Part shown: in pieces, positions 40,119 to 51,017 of the stretch
How the letters are laid out: each line of letters starts with the position of its first letter
Position numbering within the stretch: the stretch's first letter is position 1
NCBI GenBank assembly: GCA_032334235.1
Contig: JAVSGI010000005.1
Coordinates: 2,757,501-2,821,500 of the forward strand
Direction: 5' to 3'
Length of the DNA: 64,000 bases
Source: Paracoccaceae bacterium Fryx2
GTDB lineage: Bacteria > Pseudomonadota > Alphaproteobacteria > Rhodobacterales > Rhodobacteraceae
Translations under genes and position numbers: made by a program
Notes under the pieces: model-generated
Told to the model about the DNA's origin: nothing
The model's input: the letters and a program-made list of their open reading frames with translations, nothing else
Database searches by the model: none

Positions 40119-42044
40119 TCAATAATCCGTCTCGACGTAGACGCCGGAGCAGTCGTAGGCGACTGCCGCTGCGGTCGCGCCGGTGTTCATATAATTGCGC
40201 GGGCTCAAGAGCTGGGTGGCCGCGGGCATGTCGGTGATGATGGTGAATTCGGTCGCCGCGCCGCTGACTTCCTCTACCACTCTCACGCCAATGTCTGAGC
40301 CGTTCGGGGCGGCGGCGATGTAGAGCGTCAGCACGTTGGTGAGGCTGTTCACCGGGAAGCTCGCGCCCATATCGATCAGCGTCGGGGCGCCGCTGCCATC
40401 GTTGTGCACCAGCTGCCAGTTGGCATGGGTGCCGCGCTGAAAGCCGATGCCGATGCAGTTGACCGTCGTCGCCAGTGTGAGTGTGGTGGCGAGCGCGGCG
40501 GTCGAGCCATATAGGCCGAAGAACGCCATTCCGGTCGCCTGCAGGGTGGTGAGCGACATTCGGTTGACGTAGTTCCACCCGCCCAAGCCGTCAGCATTGC
40601 CGCGCCAGCAGACCCAGCCTGCCGAGCGTTCCTCGGCCACGGCATCCACGGTCGCCGCACTGGTCACCCGCCAGCGCCGCATGCTGGTCGACAGGTTGGT
40701 GGTGGTCAGTGTCGGCGTAGCGACAGTGCCGACGGCGGTGCGTGGCATGCCGTTGGTGTTGACGGTGGTGCTGGTGGACGGAGCCCATGTCGCGATCCGG
40801 TTCACCCCGAAATGCGGCTGCAGCGGAAAGAACTGGCCCGAAGGGCGTTGCACATCCAGCCATCCGGCCCCGGCGCGGTCGCGTGCATAGACAGCCAACT
40901 TGCCTGCTGGCGGTGGATCGGGCGCGGTGAGCAGTGCGGGGACCACCAGCGGTTCCGGCAGTTCGACCCGGCCGGAGGTGCGGTCAATCCGTATCGCATC
41001 AAAGAAGGTCGAGCCGTTCGGGCTAACCTTTAAGCTGAAATCGTCGTTGCCGAGTAACCCGATCAGCGCCCGTGCGGAGAATCCGGTCTTGAAGGCAAAG
41101 GCCGCATCGTTCCCGGCTGCCGCCTTGTTGACCGTGGCCTCGATCCCGGCGCCTGCGTTGTTCAAGAGCACTGCGGGGGTGTTCATCGAGAGGCGGTTGT
41201 AGCTGTCGGCCGCCGCGCCGCCGAGGCCTAGCAATTGCGCAGTGAGGTTCGCCTGCGGCATGCCGATCTGCGTGACCGCATTGGCGAAGGTGACATTGGG
41301 CGTGTTCACAACTGTCGTGCCGCCCGCACCGGCCGTGGCGGAACCGATGTTGACGACAGTGGTCGATCCATTCGCCCCGCCGGTGCCTATGTTCACGGTC
41401 TTGGTGACACCAGAGGTCGTGGCCCCAGTGCCCATCCCGTACGTGGCGGTCGTCGTTGCTGTGCCGATGCTGGCTGAGGCCGCCGAGACTGTGACTGTGC
41501 CAGACGCCGTCAGCGTGCCAGAGAAGGTCTTGTTGCCGGTGAAGGTCTGCGTGCCCGCGAGGATAGCCAGTTCCGACGAGGTGTTGGGCAGCGTGAAGGT
41601 GCGCGTCGTGCCTGTGGTGATCCCCGACAGCGAGAACAGCGCCTTCTTCGTCGGATCGACATCATTCACCAAGCTGAAGATCGCATCAGACACGTCCACC
41701 GGTTCGCCGACCAGATCCCAGCCGCTGCTGTTCCAGACGACAAAGGCTTGTTCGGCGGCGATCCACGCCAGCCAGCCCGGACGCGGGGCCAGCCGCATCC
41801 AGACCCCATCGACCCAGAAAGCTACGTTCAAATCCCAGCCCGACCACAGACCCGTCGCGCCCGATGCCACGATATGCCGGTCGCCGTCGGTCGGGCTTGC
41901 CGGTGGCGCGGTGCGCGTGCGGTCGAGGACCGACAGTTGCACCATGGCATCCAGCAGGCGCAGCGCTTCGTTGTGGGTGACATGCTTCTGGGCCTGCGAT
42001 GCCAAGATATAAGGCAGCAGGAGATGGGTGGTGATGTCGGACAT
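40119..42044 (-). CDS. DUF2793-containing phage tail/fibre protein
   Basis: 641 residues. The N-terminal ~110 residues carry the DUF2793 pattern: LLLPYILASQAQKHVTHNEA, DGDRHIVASGATGLWSG and VWNSSGWDLV. The middle (about 165-260) is low-complexity Gly/Thr/Ser with near-repeats such as TVNIGTGGANGSTTVVNIGS, as in trimeric beta-fibres. The C-terminal ~240 residues look like a globular receptor-binding domain. It is probably the host-recognition protein. The frame is intact, in contrast to its neighbours. Confidence 0.85.
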   Translation of the reverse strand: MSDITTHLLLPYILASQAQKHVTHNEALRLLDAMVQLSVLDRTRTAPPASPTDGDRHIVASGATGLWSGWDLNVAFWVDGVWMRLAPRPGWLAWIAAEQAFVVWNSSGWDLVGEPVDVSDAIFSLVNDVDPTKKALFSLSGITTGTTRTFTLPNTSSELAILAGTQTFTGNKTFSGTLTASGTVTVSAASASIGTATTTATYGMGTGATTSGVTKTVNIGTGGANGSTTVVNIGSATAGAGGTTVVNTPNVTFANAVTQIGMPQANLTAQLLGLGGAAADSYNRLSMNTPAVLLNNAGAGIEATVNKAAAGNDAAFAFKTGFSARALIGLLGNDDFSLKVSPNGSTFFDAIRIDRTSGRVELPEPLVVPALLTAPDPPPAGKLAVYARDRAGAGWLDVQRPSGQFFPLQPHFGVNRIATWAPSTSTTVNTNGMPRTAVGTVATPTLTTTNLSTSMRRWRVTSAATVDAVAEERSAGWVCWRGNADGLGGWNYVNRMSLTTLQATGMAFFGLYGSTAALATTLTLATTVNCIGIGFQRGTHANWQLVHNDGSGAPTLIDMGASFPVNSLTNVLTLYIAAAPNGSDIGVRVVEEVSGAATEFTIITDMPAATQLLSPRNYMNTGATAAAVAYDCSGVYVETDY

Positions 42045-44745
42045 GATCCTGCTTTCAGAAGCTGAGTGTGACGGAACGCCCAGCGCCCCGGCCGATCAAA
42101 GCCGAGAGCTGGTAGATGCGGATCGAAAGGGATTGGCCGGGGCCGATTGGTGCGCCCCAATCGGCGGTCTGCAGGGCGGCGGTGTAGAGGAGGCTGGTTG
42201 TAGTCGTGTTCAGCGTGCGCTTGACGGTACTGCCATCACGGATTTCGACCTCGTAAGCTTCACTATCTTCCGCCAAAGGCACATCGCCCGCGCCCCAGGT
42301 GTCGGCGGCCAGCGACCGCGACCGGCGCGACCAGCGGATGGTCAGATCGCCCGGGCTGCGCGCGATGCGCCACGGCTGTTCGACATGGGCGACAGAGAAA
42401 GGCCGCAGCCCAGCGCCATCGGGCGTAAAGCTCGCGGCAACAAACGTCTCGTCGCTGACTGGCTTGGAAGCCGGGCCGATGCGCCAGTTCCATGGCAAGC
42501 CGAGATCGGCCTCGCTGATGGGCAGGATCGCCACAGTCGTATCCAGCACAACCACCCGCGAGCCGGTCGGCACCGTGCTGGCGATGGCCCCTTCTGTTCC
42601 GCGCTGACCCCGCAGCAGCCGGGTCAGCCGGTACCGTCCGGGTGCGGTCAGTTCAACCGATCCCGCCTGGACGATCTCCCACTGCCCAGCGTCGGTTTCC
42701 ACGGCGAGCGCATTGGCCCCACCTAGCAGGGTGATATCCGTGACGCTTTCCAGCGTGCCGGAAAACAGGTCAACAACCAGCGCATTGCCAAGATCGAAGC
42801 GTGACACCGGCCCGGCAAAGAAGTCGGCCGCCAGCAAGCCCATGCGCGCCCGCGTGCCAAAGGTGGACAGAAGAGTGAAACCATCCGTCGCGGCGCTGCG
42901 ATATACGGCGATCTCACCCGGCCATGGCTTGGCATGGGCGGCGACAAATGGGCGGTGCGCAGGCTGATCTTCGCGCAACTGCGGCAGGTCCAGCAGGACG
43001 ATGTCGGGGGCACCGAACACCGTCGGCGTTGAGAGAGTGGCGGGTCGTGGTTCTCCGGGCGGCAGATCATAGACCGCACGGTCCTGACGCACAGCCCAGT
43101 CGCAGTTCTGTCAGGCGTCCGTCATGATCAAGCAGGATGACATCGCAGGGATCCAGCGCTAGACGCGAGGGCGGCAGGCGGAAGACAGCACTTTCCCGCC
43201 CAACCCATGCCTCCATCAGCGCGCGGCGGCAGCGGCGCTCGGCCTCTTCGGGCGGAATGGCCATCGGGAAGCTTTCCGAGGCGATGCGTGTGGTGTCGAC
43301 TGTAATGCGGCGTGCCTCGACCTGTGCCGCGTCATAGTCCTCGTCGGCACGGGCGACCTGCCATTTCAGGGCCTGCGGCAATTCGGTTTCCTGTGCGCGG
43401 GTCAGTTCCATCACGTCGCCCTGCGCCGAAGCCGGTGCGACCATATTGTCGGGCATGATCGTGCTGCTGGCGATCCGGCCGCGCATCAGGAACTTGATCC
43501 GCCCTTCGCTCTCGACCGCATCGAAGCCAAAATGCCGGGCGAGCGTGGAAATCGAAGCACGCGGGGCCTCCAACGCCGAGATGACATAGCCCTCGACCGC
43601 GCCCCAGAGGCCGGAAACGTCGATCTGCGCTTCCGGAATGCCAGCGCGTAGGCAAAGATGCCGAACCAGAGCAGCCAAAGACACCGCACCCAGCCGACCG
43701 GTCAGCCAATGCCCCAGCCGCCAGTTCGGGCCATCGGTCCAGACATCGGTCAGTTCGGGGAAAAACGGATAGGGTCGCGCATCCCAGGTCCAAGCGGCAC
43801 ATTCGGGGACGTGCACCATCCGGGCGCTATAGACCGAGGACACCGGATTGTTCGCCGCAGCGCCCCAGAACAGATACATCGCTTCCAGGTATGCGCGCTG
43901 GATCGCATCGTCGCGCCAGCCGCGCGAGAAGTAAGGCGTGAAGCTTTCCGACGATTTCGGATCGAAGAAGACGTTCGGCTGGTTGGTGCCGCGGTCGATG
44001 GCCGGACACCCCAGTTCCGTGAACCAGATCGGCTTCGATTGCGGCACCCATGACGTTGGAGACCCGCTTTCCACACCACCCGGCCGGTTGAAATGTGGGT
44101 TTTGCCACCAGGCGCGCAGATCCTTGAAGCGAAACACCCATGGTTTGGCGGCAGCACCGTCGGTGATCGGTGTCCGGTTCTGCGATGTCCGGTCAAGGGA
44201 GTTGGCATAGAACCAGTCAAACCCCTCGCCGCCAGAGATGTTGGATTGCAGGTAGTCACGGTCGTAGATCGCCGGTGCCAGCGTCGCATCGGCGTGGTCA
44301 AACCCGTCGCGCCAGTCGGACAGCGGCATGTAGTTATCGATGCCGACGAAATCGATGTTGGCATCCGACCAGAGCGGGTCGAGGTGGAAATACACATCGC
44401 CCGACCCGTCGCCCGGATGGTGGCCGAAGTATTCCGACCAGTCGGAGGCGTAGCCGATCTTGGGCCCAGCGCCGAGGATGGTCCGCACGGCTGCGGCGAG
44501 GCTCTTGTAAGCTGCGACGGCTGGGTAGGTGCTGGCCCCGCTCCGGATGGTCGTCAGGCCCGGCATTTCTGATCCGATCAGGAAGGCGTCCACGCCCCCG
44601 GCGGCTTTGCAGAGATGCGCATAGTGCAGGATCATCCGGCGCAAGCCCCACTCCCCGACCGGGCCGGTCCAGCTGACAGTGGTGCTCGACACGCTGAAGT
44701 TCGCGGGCGTGGCTGTGCCGAAGAGCGCAGATACTTGGGTGGAGG

Positions 44746-46130
44746 GGTGGTGTCGCGGGAGTGGTGGAAATTTGAAGGCGGCGTAATCTCCGGGTGAACT
44801 GAAACCCACCCAGCCGGCGGCGCCAACCGCCAGGGAGATCACGCCATGAACGACATTACCGACAGCTCGGCCTTTTCGCTACTGCCCGACACGACCGGGT
44901 ATGACCCGATCGAGGAGCGCCTGCGGGCAAGCGTCCGCGCGACCATCGAGACCATGTTTGAAGAGGAACTGGCCGAGTTTCTCGGCCGCATGCGCTACGG
45001 TCGCGGCGACGAGAAGGCGAAGGGCTATCGCCACGGGCACCGCGAGCGGCAGCTGACCGGCACCTTCGGCACCGAAACGGTGCGCGTGCCCCGCGCCCGG
45101 GTCGAGGACGAGGACGGCAAGGCTAAGGAATGGCGCTCGAAGGCGCTGCCGCGCTACCAGCGGCTGACGAAGAAGGCCGAGGCGCTGATCGCGGCGGTCT
45201 ATCTTGCCGGGACCAACACCCGGCGCGTCAAGCGGGCGCTGTTCGGGCTGTTCGAGGGCGCCGTCAGCAAGGATGTGGTCAGCCGTGCCTGGCGCAAGGT
45301 GAAGGTGGACTGGGAAGCCTGGTGCGCCCGCAGCCTGGCCGACGAGGACATCGTCCGGCTGATCCTCGACGGCACCGTGATCCGGACCCGGCTGGACCGC
45401 AAGGCCACCAACATCTCGGTGCTGGCCGCGATCGGCATCCGCCGCGACGGGCAGAAGGTATTGTTATCCATCAAGAACATGGGCGGAGAGAGCACATCTG
45501 CCTGGCGCCAGTTCCTCGACGACCTTGATGCCCGCGGTCTGAAGCGGCCCGAATTCGTCATCGTCGATGGCGCTCCCGGGCTTGAAGCCGCTCTGGTCGC
45601 GCTCTGGGGCGAGGCTCTGCCGATCCGGCGCTGCACGGTCCACAAGCACCGAAACCTGCTGGCGCACGCGCCCAGGCACCTGCACGACGAGCTGACCGAG
45701 GACTACCGCGACATGATCTGCGCCGACACCGCCGCCGGGATCGAGACCCGCCGCAAGGCATTCCTGCGCAAGTGGCAGCTCAAGTGCAAGGCCGTTGCCG
45801 ACAGCCTTGAAGAAGCAGGGGACCGGCTCTTCAGCTTCACCCGCCTCGACCCGTCGCAATGGAAGTCGGCCCGGACCACCAACGCCATCGAACGGCTGAA
45901 CGAGGAGTTCCGTCGCCGGATCAAGACCCAGACCGTGCTGCCCTGCGCCGAGACCGTGCCGATGCTGCTCTGGGCGCTGCTGGCATCCGGCCAGATCCAG
46001 ATGCGCAAGGTCGACGGCTGGGAGACGCTTTCCCAGCCCCTCGACCCGATACCTCTTGACGCAGCCGCCTGAGAAACCGAACCTTCACATGCCCGGACCA
46101 CACCGCCAGGGAATTTCCACAGCATTCGCG
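44746..46130 (+). mobile_element. IS256 element, copy 2, right end short by 8 bp
   Basis: 1385 bp, against 1393 bp computed for copy 3 without its IS3. The left end ggtggtgtcgcggg is complete; the right end stops at attcgcg and lacks the last 8 bases. No target duplication. It lies in the tail-tip gene across a deletion. Confidence 0.88.
44846..46072 (+). CDS. IS256-family transposase
   Basis: 408 residues, the only intact IS256 transposase of the three copies. Readable features: RMRYGRGDEKAKGYRHGH, the DDE region with RLILDGTVIRTRLDRKATN (first Asp) and FVIVDGAPGLEAALV (second Asp), and the Glu region SARTTNAIERLNEEFRRR. It could act on the complete ends of the other copies. Confidence 0.94.
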   Translation: MNDITDSSAFSLLPDTTGYDPIEERLRASVRATIETMFEEELAEFLGRMRYGRGDEKAKGYRHGHRERQLTGTFGTETVRVPRARVEDEDGKAKEWRSKALPRYQRLTKKAEALIAAVYLAGTNTRRVKRALFGLFEGAVSKDVVSRAWRKVKVDWEAWCARSLADEDIVRLILDGTVIRTRLDRKATNISVLAAIGIRRDGQKVLLSIKNMGGESTSAWRQFLDDLDARGLKRPEFVIVDGAPGLEAALVALWGEALPIRRCTVHKHRNLLAHAPRHLHDELTEDYRDMICADTAAGIETRRKAFLRKWQLKCKAVADSLEEAGDRLFSFTRLDPSQWKSARTTNAIERLNEEFRRRIKTQTVLPCAETVPMLLWALLASGQIQMRKVDGWETLSQPLDPIPLDAAA

Positions 46131-46642
46131 TGATGAACGGGTCAGGGGCCTGCACCTCGTTTCCGGGATACCAGCGCCAGGTGACCCCGGACATGTCCAT
46201 CGGTTTGCCGTCGGCCCAGACCCGACCAATGCCCGTGATCTCGCCCTCACACAGCCCGACCGCGAAGCTGGCGTAGTACAGATATTCGGTCGTGGTGACC
46301 TTCGGCCCGCTGCCCTTGCCGCCGCCCTGACGCGTGGTGTTCACCTCCTCGCGGAAATCGGTGGCCCAGATGATGTTGCCGCCAATGCGCATCCGGCCGA
46401 ACAGGCGCGGGATCACTGCTCCTTCAGTCGAAGCCGTGATGCGCAAGCTGTCGAGCCGCGCGCCCTCGATCCTCTGCGCCGGGGCGAGGGACGAGACGAT
46501 CCAGTTGTCGACCACCGATCCGATGGTCGAGCCGATGAAACCGCCAATCGCCGCACCGGAGAAGCCGAGGATGGCTCCGTCAAATGCGCCGCCAATCGCG
46601 GAGCCGACAGCACCGAGAACTAGGGTTGCCATTGTGAAAATC

Positions 46643-47086
46643 TTAGATGCTGCTGGGGTGCGGAAACAGGAAGGCGAAGGCGATCTTGCGCGCCCATGCC
46701 GGGGTGAGGGTTTCCTCGACTACACCCAGTCGTTCATAGGCATGGATGAAGTGGTCGGGGCCGGTCAGGATCCCGACATGCTTGGCGATGGCGCGCGGGG
46801 CCATGCGGAAAAGGACGAGTGCGCCGGGACCGGCCTCGGCCAAGGTGATTTCCGGCATCATCGCCCGCGCGCCTCCCGCCAGAACTTCGCTAGGCCCGGT
46901 CTCGCCCCAATCCCGGCTGTAAGGCGGGATCGGGACAGGTTCATCCCCGACCACTTCGCGCCAAACGCCGCGCGCGAGGCCGAGGCAATCGCAACCAACG
47001 CCGCGCAGGCTGGCTTGATCGTGGTAGGGCGTGCCAAGCCAGCTGCGGGCAGCGGCCACAACCAAGGCCGAGTCGACCGCCGTCAC
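46643..47086 (-). CDS. NlpC/P60 tail peptidase (GTA gp14-like)
   Basis: A 147-residue cysteine peptidase. The active-site Cys is in GVGCDCLGLARGVWRE (about 30-45) and the His in IAKHVGILTG (about 101-110). In GTA and siphophages it helps the tail cross the cell wall. It starts with GTG overlapping the previous stop (gtga). Intact. Confidence 0.92.
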   Translation of the reverse strand: MTAVDSALVVAAARSWLGTPYHDQASLRGVGCDCLGLARGVWREVVGDEPVPIPPYSRDWGETGPSEVLAGGARAMMPEITLAEAGPGALVLFRMAPRAIAKHVGILTGPDHFIHAYERLGVVEETLTPAWARKIAFAFLFPHPSSI

Positions 47087-47968
47087 AGCACGTTCCCTTC
47101 GTGGCCGCCGTCCTGACTGGCATAGCGCAGCACGGCATCTTGCCCCGGAATGTTGGGGAAACCCCGGAAGTTGGCGGTGTTCGCAAACCTGGCGCTGCAG
47201 GTCGCGATCCCCTTATCGCAGCCCGCGCGCGCGATGAAGCTGTCGCCCTCGGCGATGGGCAACACTGGAGCTTCCAACAAAGTCAATGTGGCGATGGCAT
47301 CGGCCAAGCCATGGGACAGCACCTCGGTGACCCGCCCCGTATTCGCGCCGCTGGTCCAGGTCAAGGTGCCAGACGTGAACCAGCCCGCGTCAAACCCGCT
47401 CAGCCCCGATGCCATGAAGGCCCGATCACGCAACAGGTCGGTGACGACGCCCGTACCCTTGTAGATGGCGTTTTCCAGATCAATGCCGCATCGCGCATCG
47501 CCCAAGCGGGCGTCGCACCCCGCTTGAAACGTGCGCCCCACGGTCTGGCCCAACACATGCGCCAGCGAGCGGACCTCCGCCACAAAGGCCATGCGCCCGC
47601 GCCGGATTTGCCCCACTGCGCCCCGGCGCAGCAGGACACGCTGGCTGGTGTCACCCCAGTTGACCCGCCACAACTCCACCGCCGCATTGTCCCAGCGCCC
47701 GCCGATGATGTCGGTTTCGGTGATGCGATCCGAGGTCAACACGCCGGTGGCGTCTTGCGCATCGACGGCGAGATCGGAGCCAGCGCGGATTTCCGAAGCC
47801 GCGAACCCGCTTTCGGGTTCAAAGTCGGTGCCATCGAATGCGATCGCGCGATCATGATCGGTGAAGCCCAGCGCCACGCCATCGCTGCGCGAAATACGCC
47901 AGCACCAGGCCAAGGTCGTGGTGCCGTCGTCGAGATGGGCCTGCAGCCCGGACGAGAGGGTTTTTCAT
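47083..47968 (-). pseudogene. DUF2163 tail protein (GTA gp13-like), start frameshifted
   Basis: The body, about 294 residues (reading GLQAHLDDGTTTLAWCWRIS to the stop), carries the DUF2163 pattern: GVALGFTDHDRAIAFDG, a LRRGAVGQI stretch and the C-terminal cysteines of GCDKGIATCSARF. The expected start, the ATG at 47966-47968 that overlaps the DUF2460 stop as atga, is one base out of frame: the A-run after it has five bases where four would restore MKTLSSGLQAH. Either a real frameshift or a homopolymer error. An in-frame TTG at 47911-47913 is the first other start. Confidence 0.82.
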
Positions 47969-48591
47969 CTGCGGATTTCCAAGAGCGGGATGGAGGTGAT
48001 CGATCCGAGCCGTTCAAAATCGAGGGTCACGTCGAGCGTGTCGCTGTCGAAGCGCACCGGCACATCAAATTCGAACCCAGCGCGGACGATGACCCCGTTG
48101 GCTGGGGCGGTGGTGAAGGTGATGACGCCAGTCGTCGTGTCCATGGTCCAGCCTGACATCTGTTCGACCACGCCCGGCGCGACGCGGACGGTTCCGGCGA
48201 CGGGCTTGGTGATGGTCCTGACCCACGTCTGCGCCCCGGAGGTATAGCGTTTTGCGAGCTGGAAGGTTTGAAGACTGCCAGTCCCTGTTCCGATCTGCTG
48301 GTCGGTCGGAGTGACTGCCTGTGACGGCAGGTTGGATTTGTAATCGGCCCAGTCCTTGTAGCGAAAGCCGTGCAGGCGACCGTTGCGGGCCTCGAAGAAG
48401 GCGACGACGGACGCCAGATCGTCGGCGCGGCGGATGCCGTAAGCCACATCATATCGTCGGCGGCTGTTGGCCCAGCTGGCATTGCGTTCCTCATCGCCCG
48501 AAGCCAGTTCGACCACTTGCGTGCGCCGTTCCGGTCCCCCGCGCGCCCCGCGGCTGATGTTGTCGGGGAAGCGCACTTCGTGAAACGCCAT
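47965..48591 (-). CDS. DUF2460 tail protein (GTA gp12-like)
   Basis: 208 residues starting MAFHEVRFPDNISRGARGGP, the DUF2460 N-terminus, with ELASGDEERNASWANSRRRY and GFRYKDWADYKS. It is a distal tail component in GTA particles. The start overlaps the tape-measure stop (atga) and the end overlaps the next start. Intact. Confidence 0.92.
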   Translation of the reverse strand: MAFHEVRFPDNISRGARGGPERRTQVVELASGDEERNASWANSRRRYDVAYGIRRADDLASVVAFFEARNGRLHGFRYKDWADYKSNLPSQAVTPTDQQIGTGTGSLQTFQLAKRYTSGAQTWVRTITKPVAGTVRVAPGVVEQMSGWTMDTTTGVITFTTAPANGVIVRAGFEFDVPVRFDSDTLDVTLDFERLGSITSIPLLEIRR

Positions 48592-51017
48592 CACATGCCC
48601 CTCCGGCCCAAGGACACGGCGCGGGCAATGTCCGCCGCGACCTGCGTGCGGGATTGCCTGAAGCTTTCAGCATCGCGGGACATGATCGTCACATTTACGG
48701 CAGGCGCGGAGGATTGCCCTTGGCCATATCCCGCTGCCTCGCGACGCGACAGAACACGTTCGCCCCGTTGCAGGATTGCCGGAACCTCGTCGGGTTTGAT
48801 CCCCGCCCAACCGCCCGCGTGCATGCGCGGGGCATTGGCGAACGCCATGGCCGGAACCATCCGGCCCGGGCCCTGTGATCCGACCATGCCACCGGCATGC
48901 AGGATGTTGGCGAAGATGCCACCCGCACCGCCCAGCGCGCCCGACAGCGCATTGGCGATGGGGCCGAGAATGAAGCGCCGCGCCGCGAGTTTCGCGAGAT
49001 CGGCGATCATCGATGTGACCAGATCGCGGAAATCCAGCTTGCCGGTTTTCACGAACTCGCCCACGGCATTTTCCGCCGAGGTGAAAGCACTGACCAGCGC
49101 ATTTCCGATGTCGCCGCCAATGTCGCGGGCCTTGGCAGCATAATCGGCGAGCGTGGCAACAGCCGCCTCCCATCCGGTCTTGGCCACTTCGGCACCGGCC
49201 GCAGCAGCGGCACCGGCCCCACCGGCTGCCCGACCAGCCTCGGTCATCGACTCGTCCAGCCGGTCAGCAGCATCTGCAGCCCCATCCAGCGCGGCTTCGC
49301 CCTCAGAACCGGCACCAGCGACGGCGTCTATCAACGCCTGCCAGCTTTGCATGGGCCGGGTGGCGGCATCGGCCAACATTCCGGAGGCTTCGCGATAGGC
49401 ATCCGCCCGGGCGGTCGCTTCTTCTGCCATTCCGGTCAGACCCAGATCGGGCGTCGTCACATAGGTTTGAGCCATGGCGGCCGAGAAGGCTTCGGCGGCA
49501 GCGGCCCCCGCTTCAGCCGCAGATCCGGCAAACGGATTGTCGATCCGGCCCAGCGCGACTGGATCCAGCGTGCCGATCCGCACCCCGCCTTCGCCGACAG
49601 CCCAATCGGGCAGCAGATCCAGCGCTGCATTCAAGCCATTGATGAAGTTGTTGATCCGGGTGACCACGCCATTCAGCATCGCCTCAACACCGCCAATCAG
49701 CCCGTTCGCCGCTTGGAACGCAAAATCGCCAATAGCACCCGGCAGCTGACCCCAGATCGCCTTCACTGCCTCATATGCGCCCTTGAAGATGCCCGCAGCC
49801 GAGTTGCCGAAACTGGTCACCGCTTCGACGGAGGACTGCATTGCGCCATAGATCGTGGCCTGCAGGCTGGCCCAACTCGCCTCGATTTTCGACCAGGCGG
49901 ACGCAGCGCCAAGGCCAATGCGGTCCCAGACCTCAAGCGCCAGATCCTTCAGAAGGCCAATCGCCGCGCCAAATCCGCCCGCGCCTGCGACGAGCCGGGT
50001 GAACTGGAACACCAACTCGCCTGCGCCGACGATCAGCGCACCGATGCCGGTGCGGATCAGCGCACCGCGCAGGATGACGAGACCGGTGGCGAGGCCACGC
50101 ACCGAAAACGCGGCCGCCGCCAGCCCCGCCACCCAGCGCCCGGCCATCAGCGTGGCGAAGGTGGCGGCATAGGTCGTGAGGCGACCGATGTTGTCGAAAA
50201 GCGCGTTGATTGCGATGCCGATGGGACCGGTGCTGCGTGCCATGTCTGCCAGCGTGTTGGCGATGGTTTCAAGCGCAGGCGCCACAGCGGCGGTCAAGCG
50301 GTTGGTCAGGCCAAGCCAGATCAGGCTGAGTTTGGCGATGGCATCGCCAGTGCGTTCGATCTGCGCGGCATCGGCTGCACTGACCGCCACCCCGAAATCG
50401 CGGACATCCTGCGCCGCTTCGCGCAAGGTGGCAGGATCAATCCGCAGAAACGCCAGTGCCGCCTTGTCGCCGAAAAGGTCAGACGCAACGGCGGCGCGTT
50501 CTGCCTCCGGTACAAACCGGTTCAGCGCTTCCTGAATGGCGACGATGCGCTGGTCGAGCGGCAGGGCCTGCAGTTCGGTGGCCGAAAGGTTCAAACGCTG
50601 CAAGGCCCCGACAGCGGATCCGGATCCTGCGGCAGCTTCCGACAACCGTGTCGTCAGCTTCTTGGTCGCCTGCTCGATCTCGCCCATCGACACGCCTGCC
50701 AGCTCCCCAGCCCATGTCAGCACTTGCAGGCTTTAAACGGTGGTCCGGAGCGAGGCGGCCATATCGGCCTGCGCGCCGATGGTCTCCAGTCCCGACCGCA
50801 CCATCGCCGCGCCAGCCGCCGCCGCTGCGACGGTGATCGCCGCCAGCGCGATCCCGGCCTTGCGGGCGAAGCTGGCAAGACGGGTGTTGGCCAGTTCCAT
50901 CTCGGTCGACAGGCGGCCAAAGCCCCGCGCGCCAGCATCGCCAATGCCTTCCAACTCGGCGCGCACCTGGCGGCCGCCCTCCGCGACGAGGCGGACGGAC
51001 ACACGATTTTCAGCCAT
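48591..51017 (-). pseudogene. Tail tape-measure protein with an internal stop
   Basis: An 808-residue frame from ATG 51017 (MAENRVSVRLVAEGGRQVRA) to 48591, interrupted by a single TAA at 50733-50735 between RTTV and SLQVLTWAG. Everything before and after stays in the same frame. The N-terminal part is helical, the middle hydrophobic and Ala/Gly-rich, and the C-terminus reads GGWAGIKPDEVPAILQRGER, typical of tape-measure proteins. TAA for GAA or CAA would be one substitution. Without suppression only about 94 residues are made. Confidence 0.87.

Larger units (their letters stand above)
42055..46632 (-). pseudogene. GTA/phage host-specificity (tail tip) protein, gp15-like, broken
   Basis: The gene is in three segments. 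46131-46632 encodes the N-terminus (MATLVLGAVGSAIGGAFDGA to NEVQAPDPFI). 43067-44745 encodes the glycoside-hydrolase-like TIM-barrel region (RRMILHYAHLCKAAGGVDAF, DFVGIDNYMPLSDW) and following tail part. 42055-43092 is the C-terminus (RQDRAVYDLPPGEPRP onward). IS256 copy 2 separates the first two, and in family proteins a further 250 or so residues lie between them, so DNA has been deleted. A second break, a frameshift with a small deletion, lies near 43080-43095. No function remains. Confidence 0.88.
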
